From: Cytophagaceae bacterium
Lineage (GTDB): Bacteria > Bacteroidota > Bacteroidia > Cytophagales > Cyclobacteriaceae
Assembly (NCBI GenBank): GCA_006969745.1
Contig: CP030886.1
Coordinates: 1,461,234-1,525,233 of the forward strand
Length of the DNA: 64,000 nt
Direction: 5' to 3'
The translations under genes were made by a program, and so were the position numbers. The notes under the pieces are model-generated. The model was not told the origin of the DNA. It saw nothing but the letters and a program-made list of their open reading frames with translations, and searched no databases. Of the stretch, positions 8,965 to 19,548 are shown piece by piece (the stretch's first letter is position 1; the number at the start of each line of letters is the position of its first letter).

Positions 8965-10002
8965 ATGGATATTGATTCTATAATTCTGATTGTGTGTGGG
9001 GCAGGAGTGATTCAAAGCTTGTTTTTATCGCTCTTTATTCTTTCATCCAGACGAATCCAACTTGAAGAAAGAATCTTGCTCGGTTCGTTGCTGATTGCGA
9101 TATCTATGCGTTTAATCAAATCCATCGGGTGGTATTTTTTTGATATCGAAAATCAACTTTTCCTTAATATTGGCTTTGCTGCTCACGGCTTTATAGGCCC
9201 TATTTTAGTTCTATACTTCGCCAAAAAAGCTCAATTGCTAAGTAGCAAGTTTTATCAAATGGTGATTCTGGCTCCCGCTTTTGCCTTGCTTCTGGCATCT
9301 CCTTTTCTTCCGCTCAATGATTTTTGGTATGTTGGTGGGTACAAGGCTCTATTATATTACACCGTATTTTTCTTACTTTTTGCTGGATACTATTTGTGGG
9401 TGATTTTTAAAGAGAAAAAAATCTATTTCCCATGGTACAGAAACTTATTCTTAGGTGTATCGATCTTTTGTGTTTCTTATTTTACCAATTACATTTTTGG
9501 ATTAAACCCTTATATCACAGGCCCAATTATCTATGCATTTGTGATCTATCTCATCAGTTTCATCATTTTCTCAAATCGCGAAATTTTCACTCCACTTGGA
9601 GATAAAAAGAAGTATAAAAACATCAACCTGTCTCCCGACCAAATTGCAAATCACAGGCAAAGAATTGCCAGGGTAATGGCCAACGAAAAACCATATTTAA
9701 AAAGTGAGTTTAGCTTATCCGAATTGTCTGAACTCACCTCCATTCCCAAACATTTACTTTCCAGATTTTTTAGTGAAAGCATGAATCAAAGTTTTTCAGC
9801 ATACACCAACGAATTCCGAATTGTTAAAGCCAAGGAGCTTCTTGTGGATAAAAAATTCCAAAATCATAAAATTGCCTTTATCGCCTATGAGTGTGGTTTT
9901 AACTCGCTTTCATCTTTCAATGCTGCCTTTAAAAAGACCGTGAACCTATCACCATCTGAGTTTAGAAAGCACTCGATGGGAGGCCGTCAATTCAATCATT
10001 GA
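8965..10002 (+). CDS. Membrane-anchored AraC-family transcriptional regulator
   Basis: 345 aa from the ATG at 8965; an in-frame start at 8842 would run into the divergent gene's promoter. The first about 210 residues form seven hydrophobic helices; the C-terminal about 100 residues are an AraC/XylS DNA-binding domain (FSLSELSELTSIPKHLLSRFFSESMNQSFSAYTNEFRI, then IAFIAYECGFNSLSSFNAAFKKTVNLSPSEFRK). This 7TM-AraC architecture is frequent in Bacteroidota, where a membrane sensor is joined directly to the DNA-binding part. Target and signal are unknown; the divergent transporter/reductase pair is the obvious candidate. Confidence 0.85.
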   Translation: MDIDSIILIVCGAGVIQSLFLSLFILSSRRIQLEERILLGSLLIAISMRLIKSIGWYFFDIENQLFLNIGFAAHGFIGPILVLYFAKKAQLLSSKFYQMVILAPAFALLLASPFLPLNDFWYVGGYKALLYYTVFFLLFAGYYLWVIFKEKKIYFPWYRNLFLGVSIFCVSYFTNYIFGLNPYITGPIIYAFVIYLISFIIFSNREIFTPLGDKKKYKNINLSPDQIANHRQRIARVMANEKPYLKSEFSLSELSELTSIPKHLLSRFFSESMNQSFSAYTNEFRIVKAKELLVDKKFQNHKIAFIAYECGFNSLSSFNAAFKKTVNLSPSEFRKHSMGGRQFNH

Positions 10003-10078
10003 TTTATTAAGTGCTATTATGAATTAATTAAATAAGGAGAATCCTGCGGGTGAAATTGCTAGCATAGCATTTAAAAAA

Positions 10079-10672
10079 ATGAAAACAATACTAGCATTCT
10101 CTTCTGCACTAATCCTGAGTTTGTCCTGCAATGCCCAGGAGCGAACACCCAAAGTTCAAGACCTTGATTTCTATTTAGGGAAATGGGAGATCACCTTCGA
10201 AATCTATGACACACACAACCCGGGCAACGAGCCAATTTTTACTGAAAAAGGGTGGCAGGAATGTGGATATGATCTGAAATACAAGGACGTGCCAATGTTT
10301 CTGACCTGTACCGGTGAGCTAATTATTGACAGCACAGATGCCGATCACACCAGAGGAATGGGAAGAAAAAGAGAAATACTTGAGACTATTCGCTATAGCA
10401 AATTCGAAAATTCATTCGAACGAATAGGCCTCTATAGTAACTGGCCGGCTACTGGAATTGAGACATTGACTTATGATTCTGTTGGCCGAATGTTTATCAT
10501 CCGTGGACATTTGAATGTTCAAGACAATATGCTAGAGCGATATGTGGACACCTACCAGTTTAATGAAGATTACACTTACGCTGAAAGAACCAACATTGCC
10601 AATTTTTCGGATATGCCGATCACAGAATACAATCTGACATTGAAAGCCACATACAAAAAACTGAAGGATTGA
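10079..10672 (+). CDS. Secreted protein of unknown function
   Basis: 197 aa with a signal peptide (MKTILAFSSALILSLSCNAQ). The mature part opens with DLDFYLGKWEITFEIYD, a pattern seen in lipocalin-like/DUF1579-type beta barrels of Bacteroidota, followed by strands rich in aromatic residues (GMGRKREILETIRYSKFENSFERIGLYSNWP). The cysteine in the signal is not in a lipobox, so it is probably periplasmic or secreted. I cannot assign a function. It stands alone and is convergent with hutG with a 2-bp gap. Confidence 0.6.
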   Translation: MKTILAFSSALILSLSCNAQERTPKVQDLDFYLGKWEITFEIYDTHNPGNEPIFTEKGWQECGYDLKYKDVPMFLTCTGELIIDSTDADHTRGMGRKREILETIRYSKFENSFERIGLYSNWPATGIETLTYDSVGRMFIIRGHLNVQDNMLERYVDTYQFNEDYTYAERTNIANFSDMPITEYNLTLKATYKKLKD

Positions 10673-10674
10673 AG

Positions 10675-11604
10675 CTAGCCACTTACTGAATAAACCACAT
10701 CATAGATGAAGCTGGCCGCTAGCTTAGCTGTGCGGCCATCGTCATACTCGGGGCACATTTCAGCGACATCAAAACTTACCACTTTGCCTGATTTAAGAAT
10801 TTCGTGTAACAGTGGCTTTATATGATGTGGTAATGCTCCGTATGGATTTGCGGCACTCACTCCCGGGGCAATTCCGGCCGAGAACACATCCAGATCCAGA
10901 GTCACAGCAATCACATCCATCTGATCTGTGAAATAATGAATGCGGGATAAAAGGTCTTCTCTGGATTCGGTCAGTAATTCTTCCATGCTGATGAACGATT
11001 GGCTTTTTGAGCGCATCAATTCGAACATTGATGCAATATTTACAGCCTCGTTTATTCCAATTGGGAGGTAATGAAATCGATCAAATTCTTCGAAGAGCTG
11101 TCTAGCCCAACTGCCGGAATGAGCTCCTTGCGGGTATTCCCGAAGATCAAAGTGCGGATCAAAATTAATAATGCCGATTTTCTTGTCAGGAAATGCATCC
11201 AGCACGCCTTTTCCGTGTGCATAACTTATCTCATGCCCACCACCCAAAAGCATCGGAAAAGATCCGGATTTCAAAATGGTTTTTACATATCTCGCTAATT
11301 CAATTTGAGCACTCTCGAGCTGATCACCACTGACCACCACATCTCCGGCATCTGTCAGTTTAATTGATTCACTATGGATAGCAAGGTTGACCATTGCTTT
11401 TCGTATAGCGTCCGGACCGGACACAGCACCGACCCTTCCTAAGTTTCGCTTTACTCCTACATCAGAGCAAAAACCTAGAAAACATACTCCGTCAGGAATG
11501 GCTACATTTAAATCTGCTTCTTCAACTACTTGATGCCAGACATCTCTTACTGATCCAGGATCCTGACGACCCATCCAAAGTGTTTTGTTTCCCGGTTTAT
11601 ACAT
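10675..11604 (-). CDS. hutG: Formimidoylglutamase (arginase-superfamily, histidine degradation)
   Basis: 309 aa. The manganese ligands of the ureohydrolase fold are all visible: His124 (GGGHE), Asp149, His151 and Asp153 (DPHFD), Asp237 and Asp239 (LDLDVF). Immediately downstream of and overlapping hutI by 8 bp, it should hydrolyse N-formimidoyl-L-glutamate to glutamate and formamide, the last step of the four-step Hut route. The hutH and hutU genes are not in this window. The arginase superfamily is certain; the specific substrate rests on the hutI neighbour. Confidence 0.88.
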   Translation of the reverse strand: MYKPGNKTLWMGRQDPGSVRDVWHQVVEEADLNVAIPDGVCFLGFCSDVGVKRNLGRVGAVSGPDAIRKAMVNLAIHSESIKLTDAGDVVVSGDQLESAQIELARYVKTILKSGSFPMLLGGGHEISYAHGKGVLDAFPDKKIGIINFDPHFDLREYPQGAHSGSWARQLFEEFDRFHYLPIGINEAVNIASMFELMRSKSQSFISMEELLTESREDLLSRIHYFTDQMDVIAVTLDLDVFSAGIAPGVSAANPYGALPHHIKPLLHEILKSGKVVSFDVAEMCPEYDDGRTAKLAASFIYDVVYSVSG

Positions 11605-12823
11605 GACTTACTCGAGTTCCGTTTTTCCAGATTATTTGTGGTTTGATCTTCCCTTGATTGTATAGAATCTCACGATAATCATTCACCGGAAAAGCAACCA
11701 TGTCTGCTTTCATCCCACTCACAATTTTTCCTCTATCATCTAAACCCAATGCCTTGGCAGCTCGAAATGTAACACCTGCAAAAATCTCTGAAGATGATAG
11801 TTTTTCATAAATACCTAAAATGGACGCTTGCACAAGCAAATCACCCATTGGTGCTGATCCTGGGTTCCAGTCGGTGGATATCGCCAATGATGCACCCGCA
11901 TCCAAAAGCTTACGCGCGGGAGTAAAATTCATTCCCAAACCTATGCTTGCACCCGGCAGTGCAACAGCTACAGTGTCTGATTGTGCTAATATCTTCACTT
12001 CTCTTTCCGTACTTGCCTCTAAATGGTCCGCACTTTTGGCTCCAAGCTCTACAGCGATTTGACTGCCTCCAATGTGAAATTGATCCGCATGAATGGTGAG
12101 ATCGAAACCAAGCCCCTTTGCTTTTTGTAAATAATCTTCCGCCATCTCCATAGGAAATGCAGAGGGCTCAACAAAAATATCAATACGGTTGGTTAGTCCT
12201 TTAACAAGCAATTGTGGCAACAAATCATTTTCCAGATATTTCAAGAATTCTCGCTTATCGTCAAACTCTTTTGGACAAACATGGGCGGCAAGGCATGTAG
12301 GTATCAGGTCTGAAATCACATCGGCCTTTGCATCTTTGACTACCTCAAGAATTTTCAGTTCGTTTTCAACGTCAAGTCCATAACCGCTCTTGACCTCAAT
12401 GGTGGTAACACCATCCATCAAATGACGATTTGCGCGTTTGATAAGGTTGCTTCTTAATTCATCGGATGTTGCCGCTCTTGTTTTTTCTACAGAATCAAAA
12501 ATGCCACCGCCCTGCTCCAAGATTTTTTCATACGATTCCCCAGACATCCGCAGGGTATAGTCTCTTGCTCGAGATCCCCCCCAAACCATATGCGTGTGGC
12601 AATCGATTAAACCGGGTAGTAAAACCTGATCGCCGGTTATCTCTTCTACAGACTTGGATTCTGATTTTAGTGTGTCAAAATCGCCAACCTTCAAAATTTT
12701 TTCTTCTTCGATTAAAACACCTCCATTTCTTAAAATATGTAGCTCAGAATCTTCTAAAGCCCCTTTTTCAGGTGCTTCGGAGAGCGTTACAATTTCTTTG
12801 AATGGACCTATTAGCTTAGACAT
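11597..12823 (-). CDS. hutI: Imidazolonepropionase
   Basis: 408 aa, normal length for HutI. A cyclic amidohydrolase with the HxH metal pair His76/His78 (DCHTHMVWGG), the DLTIHADQFH motif with His245, DHLEA, and Asp318 (ISTDWNPGS). It hydrolyses 4-imidazolone-5-propanoate to N-formimidoyl-glutamate in histidine breakdown. First gene of a two-gene hutI-hutG unit with an 8-bp overlap. Confidence 0.95.
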   Translation of the reverse strand: MSKLIGPFKEIVTLSEAPEKGALEDSELHILRNGGVLIEEEKILKVGDFDTLKSESKSVEEITGDQVLLPGLIDCHTHMVWGGSRARDYTLRMSGESYEKILEQGGGIFDSVEKTRAATSDELRSNLIKRANRHLMDGVTTIEVKSGYGLDVENELKILEVVKDAKADVISDLIPTCLAAHVCPKEFDDKREFLKYLENDLLPQLLVKGLTNRIDIFVEPSAFPMEMAEDYLQKAKGLGFDLTIHADQFHIGGSQIAVELGAKSADHLEASTEREVKILAQSDTVAVALPGASIGLGMNFTPARKLLDAGASLAISTDWNPGSAPMGDLLVQASILGIYEKLSSSEIFAGVTFRAAKALGLDDRGKIVSGMKADMVAFPVNDYREILYNQGKIKPQIIWKNGTRVSHV

Positions 12824-12889
12824 GGTACGAAAATTGAAATAAATCGAAAAGTTACGACTTTTGTCATTGTATCACGAATCACAATCAAC

Positions 12890-13657
12890 ATGAAAAAGCA
12901 CCTACTGATTACATTATTTTCATTCACCTCCTTATTCACATTTGCTCAAATGGGAAGCATTGGTTTTTCACTTGGATTACCCCAAGGTGATTTCAAGGAG
13001 AATACCGATGCGACAGGTTTTGGTGGCGATTTGTCTATTGCTTTTCCATTTCAAAAAGGAACTCCTGTATATCTAGGCCTTGATATCAACTATATGATTT
13101 ATGGGAGAAATGCGCAAAACCATGATTTGTTTGCAACTATTAATGATCAAAACGGGAATGAACTTGCACGACTTGATATCCCGCTGCGCGTTGTGAACAC
13201 TAATAGCATTTTTGGAACCCACGCCTTTGTAAGAGGTGTAATTCCGCTGGAAATGATTCAACCATATGGTGAAGCCCTTTTTGGGTTTAGATATATTTCA
13301 ACTAATACAAAAATTCTTGATCGATCAGATGATCGCAGATGGGCAACAGAAGATGACTCAGATGTCATCTCGCGAGAGACTGTACTGGATGATTGGATAC
13401 TGAGTTATGGATTTGGTGGTGGTTTTTTAATAAAAATAGCACCAAAAGCATTCATAGATTTAAGGGTGAATTATTTCAAAGGCCAACGCGCTGAATATTA
13501 TGACGGCAGTGATACAGAATCATGGGATGTGACTTTTTCAGGCACCAACTTCGATGAAGCTACCGTGAGCGGAGATGACTTAACTTTTGACACTTCTGCT
13601 AGAGAATCTACAACAGACTTACTCGTAATCAAGTTTGGCGTAGCCTTTAAGATTTAA
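12890..13657 (+). CDS. Outer-membrane beta-barrel protein of unknown function
   Basis: 255 aa with a signal peptide ending FTFAQ. The mature protein alternates amphipathic strands and ends in an aromatic/hydrophobic strand ([12 protein letters not shown]), the usual C-terminal sorting strand of outer-membrane barrels. It starts with GSIGFSLGLPQGDFKENT, like porin-family proteins of Bacteroidota. No substrate can be inferred. Its stop shares a 4-bp TTAA with the stop of convergent rarA. Confidence 0.68.
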   Translation: MKKHLLITLFSFTSLFTFAQMGSIGFSLGLPQGDFKENTDATGFGGDLSIAFPFQKGTPVYLGLDINYMIYGRNAQNHDLFATINDQNGNELARLDIPLRVVNTNSIFGTHAFVRGVIPLEMIQPYGEALFGFRYISTNTKILDRSDDRRWATEDDSDVISRETVLDDWILSYGFGGGFLIKIAPKAFIDLRVNYFKGQRAEYYDGSDTESWDVTFSGTNFDEATVSGDDLTFDTSARESTTDLLVIKFGVAFKI

Positions 13658-14922
13658 TAGCCATATTTATCTTTCCATCGTGTACGGAGGAATTTTCGCA
13701 GTTCCTCCTCTCGTGCATTTTTACCAGGATCGTACAATTTCGTTCCTTGTATTTCCTCAGGTAAGAATTCCATTTCTGCAAAATTCATTGGATGATCGTG
13801 CGCGTACTTATAGCCTTTGCCGTAGCCTTGATCTTTCATCAGCTTGGTAGGAGAATTGCGAATGGCCATTGGCACCGGTAGATCTCCAGTTTTTTGAACT
13901 ATTGCTTGGGCCTGATTAATAGCCATGTAACTCGCATTACTTTTTGGAGAAGATGCAAGGTAGGTTACACACTGAGACAGGATAATTCGAGATTCGGGAT
14001 AACCAATCATATTTACTGCCTGAAAAGCATTAGTCGCAAGCACAAGAGCCGTTGGATTGGCATTGCCAATATCTTCCGATGCGAGAATCACTAATCTTCG
14101 TGCAATAAATTTTACATCCTCTCCTCCCTCAATCATCCGAGCCAGGTAGTACACCGCCGCATTGGGATCGCTGCCTCTTATAGATTTGATGAAAGCAGAA
14201 ATGACATCATAGTGCATCTCTCCTTTCTTATCATACAATACGGTCTTGCGCTGAGCTGCCTCAACCACCTTTTCATTGGTGATAAGCTTTTTCTTGCCGT
14301 CATCACTTTTGATTACAAGTTCCAGCAGATTCAAAAGTTTTCTTCCGTCTCCGCCGGAAAGGTTGAAAAGAGCTTCTGTCTCCTTCAGTTCTACCTGCTC
14401 TTTCTTTAGATCTTCATCATGTGTAAGGGCTTTGTTAACTAACGTAAGGAGATTTTCCTTTGTCAGTGCGTTTAAAGTGTAAACCTGAGATCTCGATATC
14501 AATGCTGAATTAACTTCAAAACTAGGATTCTCCGTTGTAGCACCAATAAGTGTAATTACTCCTTTTTCTACAGCTCCAAGTAATGCATCCTGTTGTGCCT
14601 TATTGAAGCGGTGAATTTCATCGATAAACAAAATTGCTTTGTTACCTCTACTGGCTATCTGAATAACTTCTCGTACCTCTTTCACTCCGGCACTGATGGC
14701 ACTCAAGGTATGAAAGGGACGTTTTACTTCGTTAGCTATGATATTAGCAATAGTTGTTTTGCCAGTACCGGGTGGTCCCCACAAAATCATAGATGGCACC
14801 TGCCCCGAACTGATAGCCCTTCGCAATACTCCGCTTTCTCCAACTAAGTGTTCCTGACCAACAAGGTCTGTCAACTTTGATGGACGCATTCGCTCCGCAA
14901 GTGGTGATTGATCTTGAAACAT
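13654..14922 (-). CDS. rarA: Replication-associated recombination protein A (RarA/MgsA)
   Basis: 422 aa AAA+ ATPase with Walker A GPPGTGKT (49-56), Walker B LFIDE (98-102), sensor TTENPS, and the C-terminal tetramerisation region with [15 protein letters not shown] and the typical SYMAINQAQ / GYKYAHDHP segments. RarA acts at stalled replication forks with SSB. A perfect 21-bp dyad lies 12 bp upstream of its start. Confidence 0.95.
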   Translation of the reverse strand: MFQDQSPLAERMRPSKLTDLVGQEHLVGESGVLRRAISSGQVPSMILWGPPGTGKTTIANIIANEVKRPFHTLSAISAGVKEVREVIQIASRGNKAILFIDEIHRFNKAQQDALLGAVEKGVITLIGATTENPSFEVNSALISRSQVYTLNALTKENLLTLVNKALTHDEDLKKEQVELKETEALFNLSGGDGRKLLNLLELVIKSDDGKKKLITNEKVVEAAQRKTVLYDKKGEMHYDVISAFIKSIRGSDPNAAVYYLARMIEGGEDVKFIARRLVILASEDIGNANPTALVLATNAFQAVNMIGYPESRIILSQCVTYLASSPKSNASYMAINQAQAIVQKTGDLPVPMAIRNSPTKLMKDQGYGKGYKYAHDHPMNFAEMEFLPEEIQGTKLYDPGKNAREEELRKFLRTRWKDKYGY

Positions 14923-14933
14923 ACGGACAAATT

Positions 14934-14954
14934 TATACTAATATTATTAGTATA
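14934..14954. promoter_or_regulatory. Perfect palindrome upstream of rarA
   Basis: A 10-bp arm TATACTAATA, a single central T, then TATTAGTATA. It sits 11 bp before the rarA start codon in the 55-bp gap between the EamA gene and rarA. It could be an operator for a dimeric repressor of rarA or a terminator-like hairpin for the upstream EamA gene; it has no T-run on the minus strand and no GC pairs, so an operator is more likely. Confidence 0.4.
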
Positions 14955-14977
14955 ATACACCGCTTAAGAACGTTAAA

Positions 14978-15850
14978 TCATTTCTTGAGAACAATAATAT
15001 TGCCTCCGAGTATGAGTAACATCCCTGCTGCTACATGCCAGCCCAGCTGATATTCTTCAAACAGGACAGAAAGTGCAACCGCAATTACAGGAATAACTAT
15101 CAGTACATAGGCTGCCTTATCAGCTCCAATTTTTCCAATAAGTGTTAAGTAAGAGCCAAAAGCGATGATCGACCCAAAAAGGGACAAATAGATGAGCGAG
15201 AAAACATACTCAAAGCGGAAGTCGAACGAAATTGGCGCGCCGGATATAAAAGCCATAACGGCAATGATTATACCTCCATATAACATCCCGAAGGCATTCG
15301 TCTGAATTACCGGCATCCCCTTGCTTTGATTAAATGCCGAGGTAATATTCCCCAGGGAGGCTACTATTACGGAGATAAGGCAAATCGTGAGATGGAAAGT
15401 CTTAAAATCGGACATGCCAAGTCCTATAAGCTCTTGCTTAAATAATAAAACTGTACCGGCTATGCCTAAAAGCGCTCCCAAATACACTTTCTTCTCTGCC
15501 ACTTTATTCATGAAAATTTTTCCAAAAAAGACATTGAGAAAAATGATCAATGAAAACATTATAGCTACCAGTGCGCTTATCAGTTCTTGCTCTGCGATAT
15601 AAACAAACCAATAGTTGAAACCGAAAAGCAAGGCTCCCTGAAGCACCATCCTCATATGAGCTGCCCTTCCAAATTGGAGGTTCAATCCCTTAGCGTTCGA
15701 ATAAACGAGCAGTAAGAGTCCGGCAATGATGAATCGATAGCTCACAGACCATGTGGGATCTACAACACCTAGTTGAAACTTTATGACGAAAAAAGTAGAA
15801 CCCCAGATCAACGCAGGGATTATGAACAAAGAGGTAGAGCTTAATCGCAT
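14978..15850 (-). CDS. EamA/DMT-family transporter
   Basis: 290 aa with ten hydrophobic segments forming two EamA repeats (IWGSTFFVIKFQLG at the start of the first, GMLYGGIIIAVMAF at the second). Members export metabolites or amino acids; specificity is not readable. The upstream gap of 127 bp separates it from a second, divergent EamA gene. Confidence 0.85.
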   Translation of the reverse strand: MRLSSTSLFIIPALIWGSTFFVIKFQLGVVDPTWSVSYRFIIAGLLLLVYSNAKGLNLQFGRAAHMRMVLQGALLFGFNYWFVYIAEQELISALVAIMFSLIIFLNVFFGKIFMNKVAEKKVYLGALLGIAGTVLLFKQELIGLGMSDFKTFHLTICLISVIVASLGNITSAFNQSKGMPVIQTNAFGMLYGGIIIAVMAFISGAPISFDFRFEYVFSLIYLSLFGSIIAFGSYLTLIGKIGADKAAYVLIVIPVIAVALSVLFEEYQLGWHVAAGMLLILGGNIIVLKK

Positions 15851-15977
15851 GGGCCGAAGCTAGATTATCCTTAATCGATTTCTCTCATAAATTGGATGAA
15901 GAATTTTCATCCATTCTGTCTTTTTTCTTAATACGATCCTACAATTATATCTGTAACCTCAGTTTACATTTGCTCGC

Positions 15978-16865
15978 GTGAATCTCGACTCCATCAAAAC
16001 ATATACTGCACTCACCTTGGTGAGTTTATTCTACGGAGTTAATTACAGTATTCTAAAAATAGTCGTTCCTGAATACGTTGGTCCGTATGGATTTATCGTT
16101 TTTCGTGTTACGGTAGCTTCAGGTGTTTTCTGGATGATTCATTCTTTTAATCGTGAAAAAATAAGTTGGAAATCTGATGGTTTGACTTTGGCGTTGTGTG
16201 CACTCACGGGAGTAGCAGTAAATCAGCTACTATTTTATAAAGGAATAAGCTTAACCTCAGCAGTAAATGGATCCATCATTATGACGCTGACGCCCGTTTT
16301 GGTATTAATATGGGCCTCTCTTCTGATTGGAGAAAAGATCACAAAAATGAAAGTGATCGGGGTTATTCTTGGACTCATTGGGGCGGTTATTATTCTATAT
16401 CAGCCAGATGCTTTGATTACTACAGGAGATTGGAGAGGTGATATTCTAATACTTATTAATGGTGCTAGCTATGCTTGCTATCTGGTTTTGGTTAAACCTT
16501 TAATGAGGAAGTACAAACCCATGACGGTAGTGACATGGATATTTACTATCGCGATCGTTTTTGTCGTTCCAGTTGGGATATCGCAAGCTGCCAGCGTTCC
16601 TTTCGCTGAGCTACCACCCAAGGTTTGGTGGAGTATGGGCTATGCAATCATAATCGTGACAGTGGTAGTCTATTTCTTAAATGCATGGACGCTGGTCAAG
16701 GTCAACTCCTCCGTGGTGGGAGCCTTTATTTATTTACAGCCTGTATTTGCCACCACTACCGCTATATTATTTTTCGATGAGATATTCTTGCTGAGGCACC
16801 TCCTTGCAGCGGTATTTGTTTTTACCGGAGTATGGCTGGTAACGATGACTAAGAAATCCGCTTAA
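15978..16865 (+). CDS. EamA/DMT-family transporter
   Basis: 295 aa, ten predicted helices in two EamA repeats ([43 protein letters not shown]; late [26 protein letters not shown]). The start is a GTG at 15978, the only start that gives the full first helix. It is not a close copy of the divergent EamA gene at 14978-15850. Its 3' end overlaps the convergent threonine aldolase gene by 17 bp. Confidence 0.85.
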   Translation: MNLDSIKTYTALTLVSLFYGVNYSILKIVVPEYVGPYGFIVFRVTVASGVFWMIHSFNREKISWKSDGLTLALCALTGVAVNQLLFYKGISLTSAVNGSIIMTLTPVLVLIWASLLIGEKITKMKVIGVILGLIGAVIILYQPDALITTGDWRGDILILINGASYACYLVLVKPLMRKYKPMTVVTWIFTIAIVFVVPVGISQAASVPFAELPPKVWWSMGYAIIIVTVVVYFLNAWTLVKVNSSVVGAFIYLQPVFATTTAILFFDEIFLLRHLLAAVFVFTGVWLVTMTKKSA

Positions 16866-17865
16866 CCGATTCAGAAAACCGGTTTAGATCTTCATCTTTG
16901 AAATCCAGATGTGTCACAAAACGTACTAGCCCTTTGCCAAATCCAACCGCCAATATCCCTTGCTTTTCCAATTGCTCAAGAAGCCATTTTTCTGACTTGT
17001 CTTGTGTGAGTTTACCAATTACAATATTGGTTTCTACGGGATAAACATCTTCTATAAACGGCAGTTGCTTCAACTCTTCACCTATTTTTTTTGCACGTAT
17101 GTGATCGTCTGCCAGTCTATTCACATTGTGATCCAATGCATAAATACATGCTGCAGCCAGATATCCGGCCTGTCTCATGCCTCCTCCAAAAACCTTTCTA
17201 ACTCTCCTCGCTTCTTTGATCTTATCATTAGTTCCCAGCAACACTGAACCAACGGGAGCACCAAGACCTTTCGAAAAACAAATGGAAATAGAATCGAAGA
17301 GTTTACCATATTCTGCTGAATTTTCTCCCGTTTTTGTAATAGCATTAAAAAACCTGGCACCATCCAAATGCAGTTTCAGCTGATTTTCATCACAAACTTT
17401 TCGGATTCTACGTATTTCATTGATATCATAAATAGCACCGCCCCCTTTATTCATAGTATTCTCAAGTACCACAAGACGCGAGTTTGGAAAATGTATATCA
17501 TCCGGGTTTATGCTCTCGGTGATTTGCGCAGCTGTTATCATTCCCCTCTCGCCTTCTAAAAGTTTTGGAGAGAGCATCGAATTGTACATCATTCCGCCAC
17601 CTTCATACAAATAGACATGAGAGTATTTGTGACAGATCACTTCATCCTGTGGACGTGTATGGACTCTCATAGCAATCTGATTGGTCATCGTTCCTGATGG
17701 GCAGTAAAGCGCATCTTCCATTCCAAAAAGTTTTGCAATCTTTTCTTGCAATGCATTTACAGTAGGATCATCGCCAAAAACATCGTCTCCAACCTCTGCC
17801 AACATCATTGCTTCTAGCATCTCAGGTGTCGGTTTAGTAATTGTATCGCTCCGTAAATCAATCAT
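16849..17865 (-). CDS. ltaE: Low-specificity L-threonine aldolase
   Basis: 338 aa fold-type I PLP enzyme. It has the [14 protein letters not shown] start, His83 ([13 protein letters not shown]) that stacks on PLP, Asp168 ([11 protein letters not shown]) and the Schiff-base Lys199 ([12 protein letters not shown]). It splits L-threonine or allo-threonine to glycine and acetaldehyde. Its start overlaps the end of the HTTM gene by 8 bp, so the two are probably co-transcribed although no functional link is evident. Confidence 0.93.
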   Translation of the reverse strand: MIDLRSDTITKPTPEMLEAMMLAEVGDDVFGDDPTVNALQEKIAKLFGMEDALYCPSGTMTNQIAMRVHTRPQDEVICHKYSHVYLYEGGGMMYNSMLSPKLLEGERGMITAAQITESINPDDIHFPNSRLVVLENTMNKGGGAIYDINEIRRIRKVCDENQLKLHLDGARFFNAITKTGENSAEYGKLFDSISICFSKGLGAPVGSVLLGTNDKIKEARRVRKVFGGGMRQAGYLAAACIYALDHNVNRLADDHIRAKKIGEELKQLPFIEDVYPVETNIVIGKLTQDKSEKWLLEQLEKQGILAVGFGKGLVRFVTHLDFKDEDLNRFSESVKRIS

Positions 17866-19177
17866 AAGAATCGTAAGTTAATATCCAGTCAGAATGTTTA
17901 AATGGCTCCCATGGAACGCTGGCTAGATCTACATTTCTGTCAATTAAGTCTTTCATCTTATGTCCATTTAGGGAGACTCTGGCATGGGCGTATACAGCTA
18001 CATCTTTACCCATTTTTTCATACTCTTTGTTTAATCGTTGCGCGAATTGCCAAATCATATCTGGCTGGCCCGGTATAGCCGCCCGCTGATCAGGTGAAAG
18101 GTAATCAGCCAGTGCAATTCTCTCCCTATCGCCGGTGTCCTTATCTTCTACATATACATTCAAAAACCCTGTCTTTGCTCTCAACATCATTCGCCACGAC
18201 AACCGGTGACCTTCTTCTGTAAAACCAACATCACCTTCAATCAGATGATGGCGGAGCGGGAGGAGTATCTGGATGAGAAAATAAGCTGTCAAAACATAGG
18301 TCCATCCCAATGATAATTGCTTTCTGACCGGGTAAATTTTTTCCTTCTTCCTAAAAAATATTCTTCTAATTGTATCAGGAGGGTAAAAGAAAACAGTAAG
18401 CCCGATCATCAAGTATGGAAATATGCCAATTTGGAAAACGAAGGAGTTGAAAAGGTTAAAGAAAATAGAAAGTACAAATCCTAACTTTCTTGTTTTCGGA
18501 TGAAGCAACAAGAAAAAGATCGTACCATCGTAGACAATACCTCCCCAGGCAATGGCATATTGAAACCAACTTTCCTGAAGTAGCGGACCGATCAACCAAT
18601 AATTTGCTTTGTATTGAAACCAAATACTTAGCGGCCTAGCTTCTATCCAATCTAAATGCATCTTATGAATACTGGCGTATACATAAACGATCAATATCTG
18701 GATAACGAAAAAGTAATGGCAGGCACGGGCACAAGACTGCCTGGCAACAGTGAGCCCAAAGTGCGAATCGAGCGATTTGTCCTTATGTGCCGGCAATAGA
18801 AGCATGGCCGCACTCAAAAGGACCAATAAATAATAGTGGTTATTGTAATGCGTTTTTTGCATCATATATACCACCGTCCACATACCGAGAAATACAAAAG
18901 TTGAGGCCCGATAGAAAAGTCCGAGCATAATGAACAGTGCTGAAGTACCCATCACTATGAAATAGATGATCATTCCGTTCCCTTCCAGTGGTTGAAGCCA
19001 TTCAAAGCCAATTACCGTGAAAGTAAATTCGGGAACGATAAGCGTGTCATTCAGCCAACCTGTGGCTATTGCGCCAAAACATTCTAATGCAGCTAAAAGC
19101 CCGAAAATCATTCGAAACAAAACGAGTGGACTATTATCTACTTCAGTTCCTAAAAACAATCTGAGCGATTGAAGCAT
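17858..19177 (-). CDS. HTTM-domain membrane protein (vitamin K-dependent gamma-carboxylase-like)
   Basis: About 439 aa from the ATG at 19177; a TTG 13 codons upstream (19216) is possible. The N-terminal about 270 residues contain the HTTM four-helix module ([75 protein letters not shown]), followed by a soluble C-terminal beta region ([31 protein letters not shown]). HTTM is the membrane part shared with animal gamma-glutamyl carboxylase; bacterial versions are mostly uncharacterised, so carboxylase activity is not claimed. It is upstream of and overlapping ltaE. Confidence 0.8.
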   Translation of the reverse strand: MLQSLRLFLGTEVDNSPLVLFRMIFGLLAALECFGAIATGWLNDTLIVPEFTFTVIGFEWLQPLEGNGMIIYFIVMGTSALFIMLGLFYRASTFVFLGMWTVVYMMQKTHYNNHYYLLVLLSAAMLLLPAHKDKSLDSHFGLTVARQSCARACHYFFVIQILIVYVYASIHKMHLDWIEARPLSIWFQYKANYWLIGPLLQESWFQYAIAWGGIVYDGTIFFLLLHPKTRKLGFVLSIFFNLFNSFVFQIGIFPYLMIGLTVFFYPPDTIRRIFFRKKEKIYPVRKQLSLGWTYVLTAYFLIQILLPLRHHLIEGDVGFTEEGHRLSWRMMLRAKTGFLNVYVEDKDTGDRERIALADYLSPDQRAAIPGQPDMIWQFAQRLNKEYEKMGKDVAVYAHARVSLNGHKMKDLIDRNVDLASVPWEPFKHSDWILTYDSYD

Positions 19178-19237
19178 GAGGCACAGTTTAGATTGTGAAA
19201 ATAGCAGGAAGCCCAAAGAATACCTGATGAGAAATAA

Positions 19238-19262
19238 AAAAAGGAGCCCGAGAGCTCCCTTA
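19238..19262 (-). terminator. Terminator-like hairpin in the 5' region of the HTTM gene
   Basis: Read on the minus strand the element is AAGGGAGC, a TCTCGG loop and GCTCCTTTTTTTATTT: a stem of about 7 bp followed by seven T. It lies 61 bp upstream of the HTTM start codon. On the plus strand the tail (TTATTTT) is weaker and again no gene ends there. It may attenuate transcription of HTTM-ltaE or end a small RNA. Confidence 0.55.
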
Positions 19263-19518
19263 TTTTAAACCTAAGTAAATATGAAGAGGATTAATTACTT
19301 ACTTTATTTACGCTTTCACATCATTTGGGGTTTTGCTGTTTAACGATCTTTAACCTTTAGACTGACCTTTTTGTCGAAAGATTAATCCCCGATTGAAATA
19401 CAGTTTTTCAAAAGCTAAAATTGTGCCAAATCGCTATTCAGGGATTTAATTATTGAATTTATTTCATGAACTATTTAAAGAAAAAGATCGCTTTCTTTCA
19501 GGCTATTTGAATAAGTAA

Positions 19519-19548
19519 TTGGCAGTCCATTTTAATCGTATATTTTTG
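19519..19548 (+). promoter_or_regulatory. Bacteroidota-type promoter of sucD
   Basis: TTGG at 19519-19522 and TATTTTTG (TAnnTTTG, 19541-19548), 19 bp between the TTG and the -7 box, match the primary sigma consensus of this phylum. Transcription should start about 5 bases later, giving a leader of roughly 12 bases before the sucD ATG. The following TTTTGCGGAAAAT recurs in front of the inositol-phosphate synthase gene (about 46579-46591). Confidence 0.75.
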
